Positions 10,901-19,906 of a DNA stretch of 64,000 nt are shown piece after piece; the stretch's first letter is position 1; every line of letters begins with the position of its first letter. The DNA is from Pricia mediterranea (GTDB lineage Bacteria > Bacteroidota > Bacteroidia > Flavobacteriales > Flavobacteriaceae): assembly GCF_032248455.1 (NCBI RefSeq), contig NZ_JAVTTP010000002.1, forward strand, positions 186,001 to 250,000. Direction: 5' to 3'. A program made the translations under genes and the position numbers. The notes under the pieces are model-generated. The model did no database searches, was not told the origin of the DNA, and worked only from the letters and a program-made list of their open reading frames with translations.

Positions 10901-12703
10901 ATGACCCTTATGAAATCAATACCCCTATTACTTTTAGCGCTTTGCCTGATCAGTGCGAAGAAGTTGAGCGCTCAGAACGCGCATACCCATGCCAATGCAG
11001 CTTCGATCGATAATGAGGCCAATACCGTAACCGGTTGGTCCGGGGATGCCGTTATTTCTTCGGATGCCACAGACCCCCACGATGGAAATTTTTCGATACG
11101 GGCGGTTTCAACAGCTTCCAACGGCCGTACTTTGACCTATACCTATAATGCCCAAATCGGTGATGAATATACCATCCGCATCTGGGCAAAAGAAGGACCT
11201 CAGGTCTCGAGCCCTGCAGCTCCCGCCTTTGCGGTCTGGTCGGGAATGACCGGGTTTTCTACTACCCTTATACAGGGTACTGAATGGACGGAATACGTAT
11301 TCAACGTAACGGCTACCTCGACCTCCCCCCTTATTAGGATCTACACCAGCAACAGGGCTACCCGTAATACGGCGGGCAATACCATCTTTATCGACAATAT
11401 ATCCATTCTGCCGGCCTCGGACGTCGAACCGCCAAGCGCAGTTACCACGTTGATGGCTTCGGGCACAACCACCACGGGAACGGAACTCTCCTGGACGGCC
11501 TCTACGGACAACGTCGGAATCGCGGAATACCATGTGTACCAAGACGCTGCGATAGTTGGGACCACTACGGATCCATCATATACCGTCACATCGCTTACCG
11601 AGAACACCTCCTATGACTTTACGGTAAGGGCCATTGACGCCGCGGGCAATGTTTCCGCCGCCGGCAATACCGTCAGCGTCACCACGCTGCCGGCCTCGGA
11701 CCAAGAGGCCCCAAGTGCGGTTACCTCTCTAGGGGCTTCAAACACGACCGCCACGGGAACGGAACTCTCCTGGACGGCCTCTACGGACAACGTCGGAATC
11801 GCGGAATACCAAGTGTACCAGGATGCCGTTATAGTGACGACCACTGCGGGCACCTCATATACGGTCACATCGCTTACCGAGAACACCTCCTATGACTTTA
11901 CGGTTCGGGCCATTGACGCCGCGGGCAATGTTTCCGCCGCCGGCAATACCGTCAGCGTCACCACGCTGCCGGCCTCGGACCAAGAGGCCCCAAGTGCGGT
12001 TACCTCACTAGAGGCTTCAAACACAACGGCCACGGGAACGGAACTCTCCTGGACGGCCTCTACGGACAACGTCGGAATCGCGGAATACCATGTGTACCAA
12101 GATGCTACCATATTAGCGACCACTTCGGACCCATCATATACGGTTACATCGCTTACCGAAAGCACCTCCTATGACTTTTCAGTGAGGGCAATCGACGCCG
12201 CGGGCAACGTGTCCGCCGCCGGAAATACTGTGAACATCACCACCTTGGCGACCGGCACGGAAGTCATAGATTACACTTCCGATAATGCGAATTTGCCCAC
12301 GGTAGACTGGGAAGCAAAAAACATATTCGCCGCCCAAACCATGGGTATAGGAACTACCGACACCCAAGGCTACACCCTAGCAGTAGCGGGAGGCGTGGTG
12401 GCCGAGCGCGTTAAAATCGCGCTACAGACCGATTGGCCCGATTTTGTCTTCGAGGAAAAATACTCGCTGCCTACCCTGTACGAAGTGGAGAAACACATAC
12501 AGGAGAAAGGACATTTGTTGGATGTGCCCAGTGCCAAAGTAGTCGAGGCCGAAGGTATCGACGTGGGCGCGATGAATGCCTTGTTATTACAGAAAATTGA
12601 GGAGCTGACCCTCTACCTTTTACAACAGGACAAGAAAATAACGGAACTTGAGGCGAAGGTCAAAAAAATGGATCAGGTTCGGAAACTGGTGAAGAAAAAA
12701 TAG
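10901..12703 (+). CDS. Secreted CBM-like/fibronectin type III protein with C-terminal coiled-coil tail
   Basis: 600 residues. Signal peptide at the N-terminus (hydrophobic SIPLLLLALCLISA; alternative ATG at codon 4). Residues ~35-172 resemble a jelly-roll carbohydrate-binding module (GWSGDAVISS, WTEYVFNVTAT, NTIFIDNISI). Residues 174-452 are three nearly identical 93-residue fibronectin III domains. The rest (VAGGVVAERVKIAL, then a coiled coil with KIEELTLYLLQQDKKITELE) is the tail found on many Bacteroidota surface proteins, similar to phage tail-fibre ends. There is no T9SS sorting domain. Probable extracellular or surface adhesin; ligand unknown. 50 bp upstream of the T9SS tyrosinase. Confidence 0.8.
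   Translation: MTLMKSIPLLLLALCLISAKKLSAQNAHTHANAASIDNEANTVTGWSGDAVISSDATDPHDGNFSIRAVSTASNGRTLTYTYNAQIGDEYTIRIWAKEGPQVSSPAAPAFAVWSGMTGFSTTLIQGTEWTEYVFNVTATSTSPLIRIYTSNRATRNTAGNTIFIDNISILPASDVEPPSAVTTLMASGTTTTGTELSWTASTDNVGIAEYHVYQDAAIVGTTTDPSYTVTSLTENTSYDFTVRAIDAAGNVSAAGNTVSVTTLPASDQEAPSAVTSLGASNTTATGTELSWTASTDNVGIAEYQVYQDAVIVTTTAGTSYTVTSLTENTSYDFTVRAIDAAGNVSAAGNTVSVTTLPASDQEAPSAVTSLEASNTTATGTELSWTASTDNVGIAEYHVYQDATILATTSDPSYTVTSLTESTSYDFSVRAIDAAGNVSAAGNTVNITTLATGTEVIDYTSDNANLPTVDWEAKNIFAAQTMGIGTTDTQGYTLAVAGGVVAERVKIALQTDWPDFVFEEKYSLPTLYEVEKHIQEKGHLLDVPSAKVVEAEGIDVGAMNALLLQKIEELTLYLLQQDKKITELEAKVKKMDQVRKLVKKK
11420..12256 (+). repeat. Three tandem 279-bp repeats encoding FN3 domains
   Basis: Units 11420-11698, 11699-11977 and 11978-12256 have an exact 279-bp period. 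Long stretches are the same at DNA level (for example the segment encoding TELSWTASTDNVGIAEY in all three, and AIDAAGNVSAAGNT). This indicates recent duplication or gene conversion; copy number could vary between strains. Confidence 0.95.
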
Positions 12704-12753
12704 AAAGATTGTAATAAAGTATAACGTCTCTAAGCAGACCCAACGCCACCTTT

Positions 12754-14115
12754 ATGAAATTACTTGTGTTTACCCTATCTATTTTTATGGCCCTGGGCAT
12801 CAACGCACAAAGCATCCGCAAGAATTATCAGGAAATGACAGATGCGGAGAAAAACGCACTGGTCAATGCTTTTTTACAGCTCCGTTCAGGTCCGGACCTC
12901 ATTAGCGACCTTGCCAACTTTCATAGCGACAATTTCAGTTTCGGCATTTCGCCCCAACCGGACATTCATTTTAACTTGCCCGATGAACCCGAGCTCCAAG
13001 TCTTTTTTTCATGGCACAGAATGCAAATGCTAGAACTTGAACGGGCCATGCAGGCCATAGATCCGCGAATTAGTATCCCTTGGTGGGATTCTTCGACGGA
13101 CCAGTCAACCGCATCCCCATTGTGGAATTTCGATTTCATGGGCCAATTTGACGGATTATGGGGCTTGAACAGGAATTTGGACGCAAATGGCCCGCTGCCT
13201 GACCTTGCGGATGTAACGGCAGTTCAAAGCATGACTGATTTTCTCCTCTATTCAGATGATATGGAAAGGGGAGACACCCACCGGGGGGCCCATGTCTGGG
13301 TAGGCGGAACAATGAGTACCCCGCTTTCTCCCCGCGACCCAGTGTTTTATCTTCACCATACCTATATCGATAAACTCTGGACGGATTGGGTGCAGGAGCA
13401 CCCAGGGGAATCTTCCTTTATAATTCAATCGATGCTACGTTACGATGGCACCTATGTTTTTGACGGCAATACCCTGCCCTTGACCAATCCGAACGACGTG
13501 ATCGACAGCCATTCCCTCGGGGTGTTTTATGCCGAGAACGGACTGGCCGAATTATTCGCGTATACCGTAAGCAATACCTACAATCCCGTAGAAAAATTCT
13601 ATTATCAATATACTATCGAAGCAGGCCGTGGTTTTACCGTGCCTTCCGGTGCCAACTGCAGTATAGAGTCCCTCAATGAAATAAGCTTGGTTCCAGGTTT
13701 CGAAGCTGCTTCAGGAGCCTTTTTTGAAGGTATGATCGAAAAGGATAGCCTTATCATACCTCCTTCCTTTGCAATGGGCCCTGATATCATGCAAAAACCA
13801 AATCCTTTCCCATACGATGAAGCCCTTTTAAATGTCCATGCCTATGATTCGAAAGAAAGCGTTGTCAATAAAATTGCCATCTCCTTTTCCCCCAATCCGT
13901 TTAGGGATGCTATCGGAGTACAGATGGACAGAAGGTACAGAACGGCAACGGCCCAGGTTCATGATTTATCGGGAAACATCGTTGCATCAAAATCCTTCTA
14001 CAATCAATCCTATCTTGAGGTGGATAATGTATCCGATTTGCGACCGGGCATCTACGTCCTGATAATCCTGGCCGACGGGGAAACGGTGTTGAACGAAAAA
14101 ATCATCAAGAGGTAA
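12754..14115 (+). CDS. Tyrosinase-family copper protein with T9SS sorting domain
   Basis: 453 residues. Signal peptide (LLVFTLSIFMALGINAQ), then a tyrosinase/haemocyanin-type di-copper domain to about residue 215: candidate CuA ligands His57, His72 and His88 (FFSWHRMQMLELE), CuB ligands His176 and His180 (HRGAHVW) plus His201/202 (DPVFYLHHTYIDKLW). Residues ~305-327 hold ISLVPGFEAASGAFFEGMI, a motif common in exported Bacteroidota proteins. Residues ~375-453 are a type A T9SS C-terminal domain (SFSPNPFRD ... GIYVLII ... EKIIKR), so it should be exported and surface-anchored or released. Likely oxidises phenols; substrate unknown. Converges on the VWA tyrosinase. Confidence 0.9.
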   Translation: MKLLVFTLSIFMALGINAQSIRKNYQEMTDAEKNALVNAFLQLRSGPDLISDLANFHSDNFSFGISPQPDIHFNLPDEPELQVFFSWHRMQMLELERAMQAIDPRISIPWWDSSTDQSTASPLWNFDFMGQFDGLWGLNRNLDANGPLPDLADVTAVQSMTDFLLYSDDMERGDTHRGAHVWVGGTMSTPLSPRDPVFYLHHTYIDKLWTDWVQEHPGESSFIIQSMLRYDGTYVFDGNTLPLTNPNDVIDSHSLGVFYAENGLAELFAYTVSNTYNPVEKFYYQYTIEAGRGFTVPSGANCSIESLNEISLVPGFEAASGAFFEGMIEKDSLIIPPSFAMGPDIMQKPNPFPYDEALLNVHAYDSKESVVNKIAISFSPNPFRDAIGVQMDRRYRTATAQVHDLSGNIVASKSFYNQSYLEVDNVSDLRPGIYVLIILADGETVLNEKIIKR

Positions 14116-14210
14116 ACACAAGTGGAATGCTTCGATGCGGGTCTATTGGGGCGTTAAACCATACGGCATCGGGAAATTAAACCCTCGAAATATTAAAACC
14201 TTTACCCATT

Positions 14211-14237
14211 AAAAACGGCTCCTGTTTCCCGGAGCCG
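14211..14237 (-). terminator. Intrinsic terminator of the VWA-tyrosinase gene
   Basis: On the minus strand CGGCTCC and GGAGCCG pair around an 8-base loop and are followed by TTTTT. It lies 21 bp after the stop of the minus-strand gene. On the plus strand no T-run follows, so it serves mainly the minus-strand gene. Confidence 0.75.
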
Positions 14238-14258
14238 GAACTTTGGCCCATCTATTCA

Positions 14259-17200
14259 TTAACAGGATTCGTCAAAGGTAAAATCCACCTTCTCAAATTC
14301 ACCTTTTTCGTTCAGTTTAAACGCCGGCATTTCCATGGGCATGTTGGACATTTCCGGAATCTTGGGCTCCGGATACTCGATTTTTTTTAATTCCGGTGCT
14401 TTTTCGACTCTTTCCAAACAATCGTCACGCTTTTCGGAAGACTCGTCTTTGGAGCTGGCTGTCCTGTTTTCATTTGCTTCTACCATTGTTTTCTTTTTTA
14501 TGGACTTAGAAAATAATTGTTGTTGGTCTTTATCGTCGCCACAGGTTTCCAAGAGACACTTTTTCAGTTCCTCTGGGTTAATTTCGTTTTTCTTCAAAAA
14601 ATTACGGATGCTTTCCTGGGAAATCAGACACTGGAGGGTCTTGCAGATGGCCGCTCCGTTATCGGCTCCGCCATCGGACGCTCGTTCAGGATTCCGCTTA
14701 TAGATGGATACGCTTCTTATCGCCTCCCTAAAAAACGGCCTGCCTGCCATAGACCTACCCTCCGCTTTGATGATCAGTTGATAGATGCCTGATTGTTCCG
14801 CCTTAAAATGGACGTAAAATTCACCTGTTTCAATTTCTTCCAAGCTTAAAACCTTAAGCTTTCCATTGGGCCATTGCACCTCTGCCCGTACGCGACCGCT
14901 GATGGGACGTCGATATTGGGAAAGATTCGCAAAAAGCCTAACTTCAGCACCGATGGTGTCGGAATCCTTTTCCACGGAACACTTGAAATTCAGGTCCGAC
15001 CGGGTATAAATGGCAACGCTATAAGGCACGGAGTTGTACTCGTCCCTATTTTTGAAAATATCTTCGCGCTCTTGCCATTTAGCACATATTTTCTTTACCT
15101 CTTCCCTGGAGCGGAGTTGAAGTACGACCTTCCAATGTCCTCCATGACTTGTCTCAGGTTTATCCGGTAGGGCGGGGAACGTGACCCTATAAATTTGGTT
15201 ATTAGCATTGATCTCATGGGCCACATTGCCAGTGGTCCCAATAATTTCATCTCCGTTGGGAGCGATTAAGCTCACCTTGATAAAGGGTGCCAAGGGAGAG
15301 AGCACCACTATATTGGATCGGATATCGGCTTCGCTTATGGCGTAGGCCACTTGATGCTCCGTTCCGAAAAGAAGCCTGCCCATGGGGTCTAACACGACGT
15401 CTTCTTTTTTGATATCCGCAAGGATCTGATTGAAATAATTGGTCAATTTGAACATCCGCTCGTCCCCGGTCATATCGCCGGTCAACAAGACCGACCTTGA
15501 AATATCGTTCAAAGCGGCTTCACTGGTAGTGCCTTGCTGGCCTAGTCCTATTGCATATATATCTTGGCCAATACCCGTAATTGCGGAACTTACCGGGGCC
15601 TCGGTGATGTAGGGATGCACGTTTTGATTGCCGTCGGTCATTACCAACATACCAAAATTCGTATATGGAGTACTGGAGTCATTGATTTCATCAATCAACA
15701 TTTGAGCTCCCTCGATGATACCTTGGCCGATGGCGGTATTCCCTCCGGGTTGGTTGGCGGGATCTGCTAAAGCGGCATTTATCGCCGCTTCCCCTCCCTC
15801 TGATTTTTGGGTAATTTCAAATATCGGATCTGCATCGGAATCGTAATAGACCATTCCCACCCCGTCGTCGGGCGCCAGAAGGTCCCTTACGCCCATAATG
15901 GCGTTTTCCAACATTTCGTATCGGGTAATCGAGGTGCCATCGTTCAGGCGCATACTGTACGATTTGTCGAGGACCAAGGCAATGGCCGACCTGACCTCTT
16001 CGACCACCATGGCCTCTAAGTTTACGATGAATGTGTCCACCAAATAATCGCCCACTACATTGGAATAAAAGCGGTCATCGTCCCAAACATACACGTTAAC
16101 CTCTACCAGACCGATTTTCGATCCGGTACCTGTATTCGTCTCGAGCTCTATGAGCACCTCATGCGTTTGGGGAACGCCGTCGGTATGGTTCACGATTTCG
16201 AAGGCGGGGGCGCCGGTTGGGGCGTGGAAGGCGGCATCGCCGCCGAAAGCGTTTATTTGAAATTTCATGTTCCTGCCTGACTCGATGGTAAAAGGTATGG
16301 GCAGCTGTATTGTCGAGCCTTCCTCGACCGTTCCGAAATTCAGGTCGGTAACCGTAGTGGCCAATACAGGTAGGTCCACATCGTACATATAGCCCAGATC
16401 CACCTTGTGATTGAGTACGTCTGCAGGCCGATTCCTAACGGGAAAAAGGAAAAAGCTACTCTCGAGCATTGACATCACGGAATTGAGACTATGGTCCGCC
16501 GTGCCCGAAGTGGGCAGATAATTGGAAACACCCCCATTGGTACGTTGTTGCCATACAGCCCATACCTTGTCAATATTGCTGTGGTGCAAATAGAACACGG
16601 GATCATTGGGCGAGGTACTGGGCATCATATTGCCCCCGATCCATTCGTGAGGGCCGTTGTGATTGGCGTATTCCAATATTTTCCGGAAGCTTAGGGCAAT
16701 TTCGGATCCATTGGCCCTATTGGCATTTCCTTCCGCATAGCTACCCTCTTCGTTTAGGGCGTCGTAGTCTGAATGGACCAATGCCGCATTTAGCTCAGCC
16801 CTCTCGGGGAGTTGAGCGGGATTTTGCCCCGTTCTACGTCTAAGATATGAGGTGTTGTCCCTGGTGATTCCCGTGCTCGCACCGGTTCTTACGTTCAAGG
16901 TCCATCCCGCACTTTCGGCGAACTGTCCCGTCATTACCCGGTTGTCGGTTCCCGTACCCATGCCGCCCATCAGGTTGGTGGTAAAAGGGTATCCCGCATC
17001 CGAAGGTATCCGGGCTTCCACCGAATCCCAATAGGGAATGGTCATCGTAGGGTCGCCCGAAACGGATTGCAGCTCCAATTCGAACTGTCTTAAAAATTCT
17101 CGGTGCCACGGCGTAAATGCGGGGCCTTTGTGCGCCCCGTCCATGACCAAACTATGCACCCAAACGTACACATCGTATCTATTCAATGCTCCCGCTGCAT

Positions 17201-17312
17201 CGGCTGCTGGTGGTCTGGGACTGTCTGTATCGTCCTTTAAGGCCAAGACCGCGTTGACGAACGCGGTTTTTTCGGTTGGGGACATTTCACTTACATTCTT
17301 TCTAACGTTCAT
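14259..17312 (-). CDS. Tyrosinase-von Willebrand A fusion protein
   Basis: 1017 residues. Residues 1-260 are a tyrosinase domain: candidate CuA ligands His53, His61, His70 (PAFTPWHREFLRQFE), CuB His218, His222 (HNGPHEW) and His243/244 (DPVFYLHHSNIDKVW). Residues ~320-435 are a beta-rich linker. Residues ~440-625 are a von Willebrand A domain with an intact metal site: DKSYS (Asp449, Ser451, Ser453), Thr526, and Asp560 in VMTDGNQN. Two further beta-rich segments follow (~640-735, ~765-870), then a charged, low-complexity tail with several cysteines, the last residue being Cys1017. No signal peptide or T9SS domain is seen, although VWA domains are often extracellular. Function not known. Confidence 0.88.
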   Translation of the reverse strand: MNVRKNVSEMSPTEKTAFVNAVLALKDDTDSPRPPAADAAGALNRYDVYVWVHSLVMDGAHKGPAFTPWHREFLRQFELELQSVSGDPTMTIPYWDSVEARIPSDAGYPFTTNLMGGMGTGTDNRVMTGQFAESAGWTLNVRTGASTGITRDNTSYLRRRTGQNPAQLPERAELNAALVHSDYDALNEEGSYAEGNANRANGSEIALSFRKILEYANHNGPHEWIGGNMMPSTSPNDPVFYLHHSNIDKVWAVWQQRTNGGVSNYLPTSGTADHSLNSVMSMLESSFFLFPVRNRPADVLNHKVDLGYMYDVDLPVLATTVTDLNFGTVEEGSTIQLPIPFTIESGRNMKFQINAFGGDAAFHAPTGAPAFEIVNHTDGVPQTHEVLIELETNTGTGSKIGLVEVNVYVWDDDRFYSNVVGDYLVDTFIVNLEAMVVEEVRSAIALVLDKSYSMRLNDGTSITRYEMLENAIMGVRDLLAPDDGVGMVYYDSDADPIFEITQKSEGGEAAINAALADPANQPGGNTAIGQGIIEGAQMLIDEINDSSTPYTNFGMLVMTDGNQNVHPYITEAPVSSAITGIGQDIYAIGLGQQGTTSEAALNDISRSVLLTGDMTGDERMFKLTNYFNQILADIKKEDVVLDPMGRLLFGTEHQVAYAISEADIRSNIVVLSPLAPFIKVSLIAPNGDEIIGTTGNVAHEINANNQIYRVTFPALPDKPETSHGGHWKVVLQLRSREEVKKICAKWQEREDIFKNRDEYNSVPYSVAIYTRSDLNFKCSVEKDSDTIGAEVRLFANLSQYRRPISGRVRAEVQWPNGKLKVLSLEEIETGEFYVHFKAEQSGIYQLIIKAEGRSMAGRPFFREAIRSVSIYKRNPERASDGGADNGAAICKTLQCLISQESIRNFLKKNEINPEELKKCLLETCGDDKDQQQLFSKSIKKKTMVEANENRTASSKDESSEKRDDCLERVEKAPELKKIEYPEPKIPEMSNMPMEMPAFKLNEKGEFEKVDFTFDESC

Positions 17313-17504
17313 AGTATCAAATTTTCAAATAGTGATAATTCTCGTCCGCCGATGTCGTGAAGTACGCAACGGGACGTTAATGCAAAAGGGGGGAAAGGGA
17401 TTTGTGACCGATCTACGGTTCGGTTATCTTAAATGAAAGATAGGACAGATCCGTCCCTGTTTCGATACAACGAAAAAGTACTGATCGTTCTTGACTCGCT
17501 TTTC

Positions 17505-18839
17505 TTATACCTGTAATCGGCTTGGATTCCGAACGCTGTCCGCATTTAATTTATTAATGACAAACTTACGTTTGCCCGAAGAGAGCAAGGGAATGTCCTC
17601 TACGAACTCCAGCTGGATTTCCGCGTCGGCACCCAAATGCCGTTTGAATTCCGTAGTGATGGCTTCCCCACTATTGAACTCGGGCAGTACGTTCAACTTG
17701 ACCGTATATTTTTTTTCGCATTCCTGAATAAATTGGAACTGTTTGATGTGCGGATATTTTAGGATGTGATACACCACATAAGGGGACATCATATTACCGT
17801 CGACATCAAGCACCATATCTAGTTTCCGGCCTTCCACGCGCGACAATACGGGTTGCTCGGCCCCGTTTATCGTACGAATTTCCATTCGACCCAGATCACC
17901 GGTATCGTATCTGATAATTGGAATACAGTAATTGTAGAGATCGGTAATCACGATCCGTCCCCGCTCGCCGGGCTTAGCGGGCATATCGCTGTCCATATCC
18001 AATATTTCGACAAAGTAACTGGCCCAATTGACATGAAACTCACTGCATTCGGGGGATTGTTGGGCCAAGATACCATTTTCCACGTTGGAATATCGGGAGA
18101 CCACCGGAACGCCCAAGTGTTTTTCTATAGCCCTTTTAGTGTCCTCGTTCAGGGTTTCGGAAATAGCGATGATGGAGTTTAACCGTTGCACCGGGGCAAC
18201 ATCTTCTGTATTTTCCAAATATCGCTTTAACTCATCCAAAACGGAGGCATAGCACAAAATTCCCTTGGGGGAACTGTCTTTCGCAATTTCAGAAAACAGT
18301 TCCTCCAAATCATGATGTGATAGACGCGACACCGGATGCATATACACATTTTTTCTCCAGGTCATCCAAGGATTCGAGGTATTGTATTGGTCCCAATGCC
18401 TTATGTAGAACAATCTGTTACCAATCTCAAAGCCGGCCTTTCGCGAGAAGTAGGTGACGTCGGCCGAATGCCTGTTCCGTTTGTTTTTGTCGTGTAACAT
18501 CCTGAAAGGCGTTCCGGTAGAGCCACTGGTATAGACCGAATAGTTATCCGAGTCGTTAAAATCGGAGGACCGGAAATTATCATAATCGTCCCGGATGATG
18601 TTTTTGTTTACCACGGGAAAGTCCTCCAGTCTGCTAAAGTTGGCGAACCGTGCGTAGTAGGAGGTGCTTTTAACAGCGTGGTCTAGAAGTCTCTCAAGGC
18701 TTTCCGCCCTTCGGTTCCTTGATTCGGCGGAACCAAAATTTTCCAAAATTTGTTGAACATCCCTGAGATGTGTTTTTACGGGGCTTCCCTTCAAGGTATC
18801 CAAAAACCAAAATACATTTCTCCTTAAAGTTTGTAGCAT
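17505..18839 (-). CDS. CapK/PaaK-like adenylate-forming enzyme
   Basis: About 444 residues, related to phenylacetate-CoA ligase and the capsule-locus protein CapK. The ATP-binding loop YTSGSTGTPF, the A5-like SRYSNVENG, the A8-like RYDTGDLGR and the C-terminal SSGKRKFVINKL are visible. Members activate carboxylic acids as acyl-adenylates; CapK types occur in polysaccharide loci. I chose ATG 18839 (MLQTLRRNVFWFLDTLKG) because relatives begin there; in-frame ATGs also exist at 18860 and 18866. Same strand as the VWA-tyrosinase, 192 bp upstream of it. Substrate unknown. Confidence 0.85.
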   Translation of the reverse strand: MLQTLRRNVFWFLDTLKGSPVKTHLRDVQQILENFGSAESRNRRAESLERLLDHAVKSTSYYARFANFSRLEDFPVVNKNIIRDDYDNFRSSDFNDSDNYSVYTSGSTGTPFRMLHDKNKRNRHSADVTYFSRKAGFEIGNRLFYIRHWDQYNTSNPWMTWRKNVYMHPVSRLSHHDLEELFSEIAKDSSPKGILCYASVLDELKRYLENTEDVAPVQRLNSIIAISETLNEDTKRAIEKHLGVPVVSRYSNVENGILAQQSPECSEFHVNWASYFVEILDMDSDMPAKPGERGRIVITDLYNYCIPIIRYDTGDLGRMEIRTINGAEQPVLSRVEGRKLDMVLDVDGNMMSPYVVYHILKYPHIKQFQFIQECEKKYTVKLNVLPEFNSGEAITTEFKRHLGADAEIQLEFVEDIPLLSSGKRKFVINKLNADSVRNPSRLQV

Positions 18840-19048
18840 CGCTGCGAGTATAAAATTCATAACCATGACGACATCGGGTGCACTTTGTAACGACCTGCCA
18901 AGGTCTTTTGGAATTCGTCAACCTCATATGTCAAACTGTAATAAAATTAACATAATTAACAGAATAAAGAAGATGTTATTGTATGAATGTGGAGTTTTTA
19001 CGTATAACTGGCACATCATCCCAATAGTAGGGGGATAAAATTCCGGTT

Positions 19049-19081
19049 TAAAAAAAACAAACCCCGACAATAGGTCGGGGT
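19049..19081 (-). terminator. Intrinsic terminator after the lysozyme-fold gene
   Basis: On the minus strand ACCCCGAC and GTCGGGGT form a perfect 8-bp stem with a 5-base loop, followed by a T-rich run (TTGTTTTTTTTA). Sits 40 bp after the stop of the gene ending at 19121. Confidence 0.88.
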
Positions 19082-19120
19082 CCATCTCTTTTCATATAGG
19101 TAAAACTGTAGCGACACCGG

Positions 19121-19762
19121 TCAAACCTTCGGATTGCGTTTCATAGCAATGTGCGAGACGTCGTAACCGGAGAACTTTTTCATGTAATTGGAAATGCTCG
19201 TACCATAGCTGTCCGAGACATCGAATGCGCCCCACGACCGCAGGTACTTTTTAACGTTACCGGCACCGGCCAAATGGGCCGCGGCCAGCATTCCGGATTC
19301 CGTAATCTCGATACCGCCGATGTTTTTCCCTACGAAGCGCTCGATATCCCTTCTAAGAATCCATTTGTTCCGGGCTATGTTCGTATGAAAAACCTGTTCT
19401 TGCAATACCGGGTCGTTCAAAAAACGGGTGGCATTGTACACTCCCATCAGCTGTAAGGTACCGATACCGAACTGGTATTTTCCCAGATAACCCAGAGTGT
19501 TGGTTATGAAATAATTGCCTTGGGACTCTTTAAAGGCCAAAGCTTCCTTAAAACCAATGTATGAGCTGCCCAAAAAGGGCGGCGCCATAAACATTTTTGC
19601 ATGTAAGGTCTCATTTTTGGGGAACAAGACCGAAGTAGGTTCGTCGACTTTTAGAATTTCGGGTACTTTGATCGCTTCTTTATTTTTAGGTATGAACGCG
19701 AAATTCAGTAAAGTGCTAGTGGCAATCAGGGGAATCGATAATCGAATCCACTTTCTCATCAC
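19121..19762 (-). CDS. Lysozyme/transglycosylase-fold exported protein
   Basis: 213 residues. An N-terminal hydrophobic segment (IRLSIPLIATSTLLNFAFI) is a likely signal peptide or anchor. The core resembles a lytic transglycosylase: ALAFKESQGNYFITNTLGYLGKYQFG, with a glutamate in FKES placed like the catalytic Glu, then GMLAAAHLAGAGNVKKYL, similar to the AAHLxG motif of muramidase-like proteins. Activity on peptidoglycan is inferred. It has its own promoter and terminator, but lies just downstream of mltG and dapF, which suits a wall-related role. Confidence 0.7.
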   Translation of the reverse strand: MMRKWIRLSIPLIATSTLLNFAFIPKNKEAIKVPEILKVDEPTSVLFPKNETLHAKMFMAPPFLGSSYIGFKEALAFKESQGNYFITNTLGYLGKYQFGIGTLQLMGVYNATRFLNDPVLQEQVFHTNIARNKWILRRDIERFVGKNIGGIEITESGMLAAAHLAGAGNVKKYLRSWGAFDVSDSYGTSISNYMKKFSGYDVSHIAMKRNPKV

Positions 19763-19814
19763 GTTGTTTTTCCTAAGACATACTTATTTACAAGGCTGCT
19801 TAGATTTCAGGGAA

Positions 19815-19848
19815 CAAATATATAGTGGATTCCAACTACCTTTGACAA
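19815..19848 (-). promoter_or_regulatory. Promoter of the lysozyme-fold gene
   Basis: Minus strand: -7 element TATATTTG (19815-19822) matches TAnnTTTG exactly; TTTG with TTG at 19846-19848 lies 23 bp upstream as a possible -33 element. This is in the gap between mltG and the lysozyme-fold gene. Confidence 0.5.
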
Positions 19849-19906
19849 AGCTTTGTTAAAAAAGGCGATTTTTAGGCCATAGGTATACAAACTGCGACGA
19901 ACGGGC

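Noticed and set aside
11341-12165. Three minus-strand frames of about 90 codons with a 279-bp period
   Set aside because: They are antisense shadows of the three FN3 repeats; no start signals or family features.
11420-12256. Tandem repeats as a CRISPR array
   Set aside because: Units are 279 bp, in frame and encode FN3 domains; there are no short repeats with spacers.
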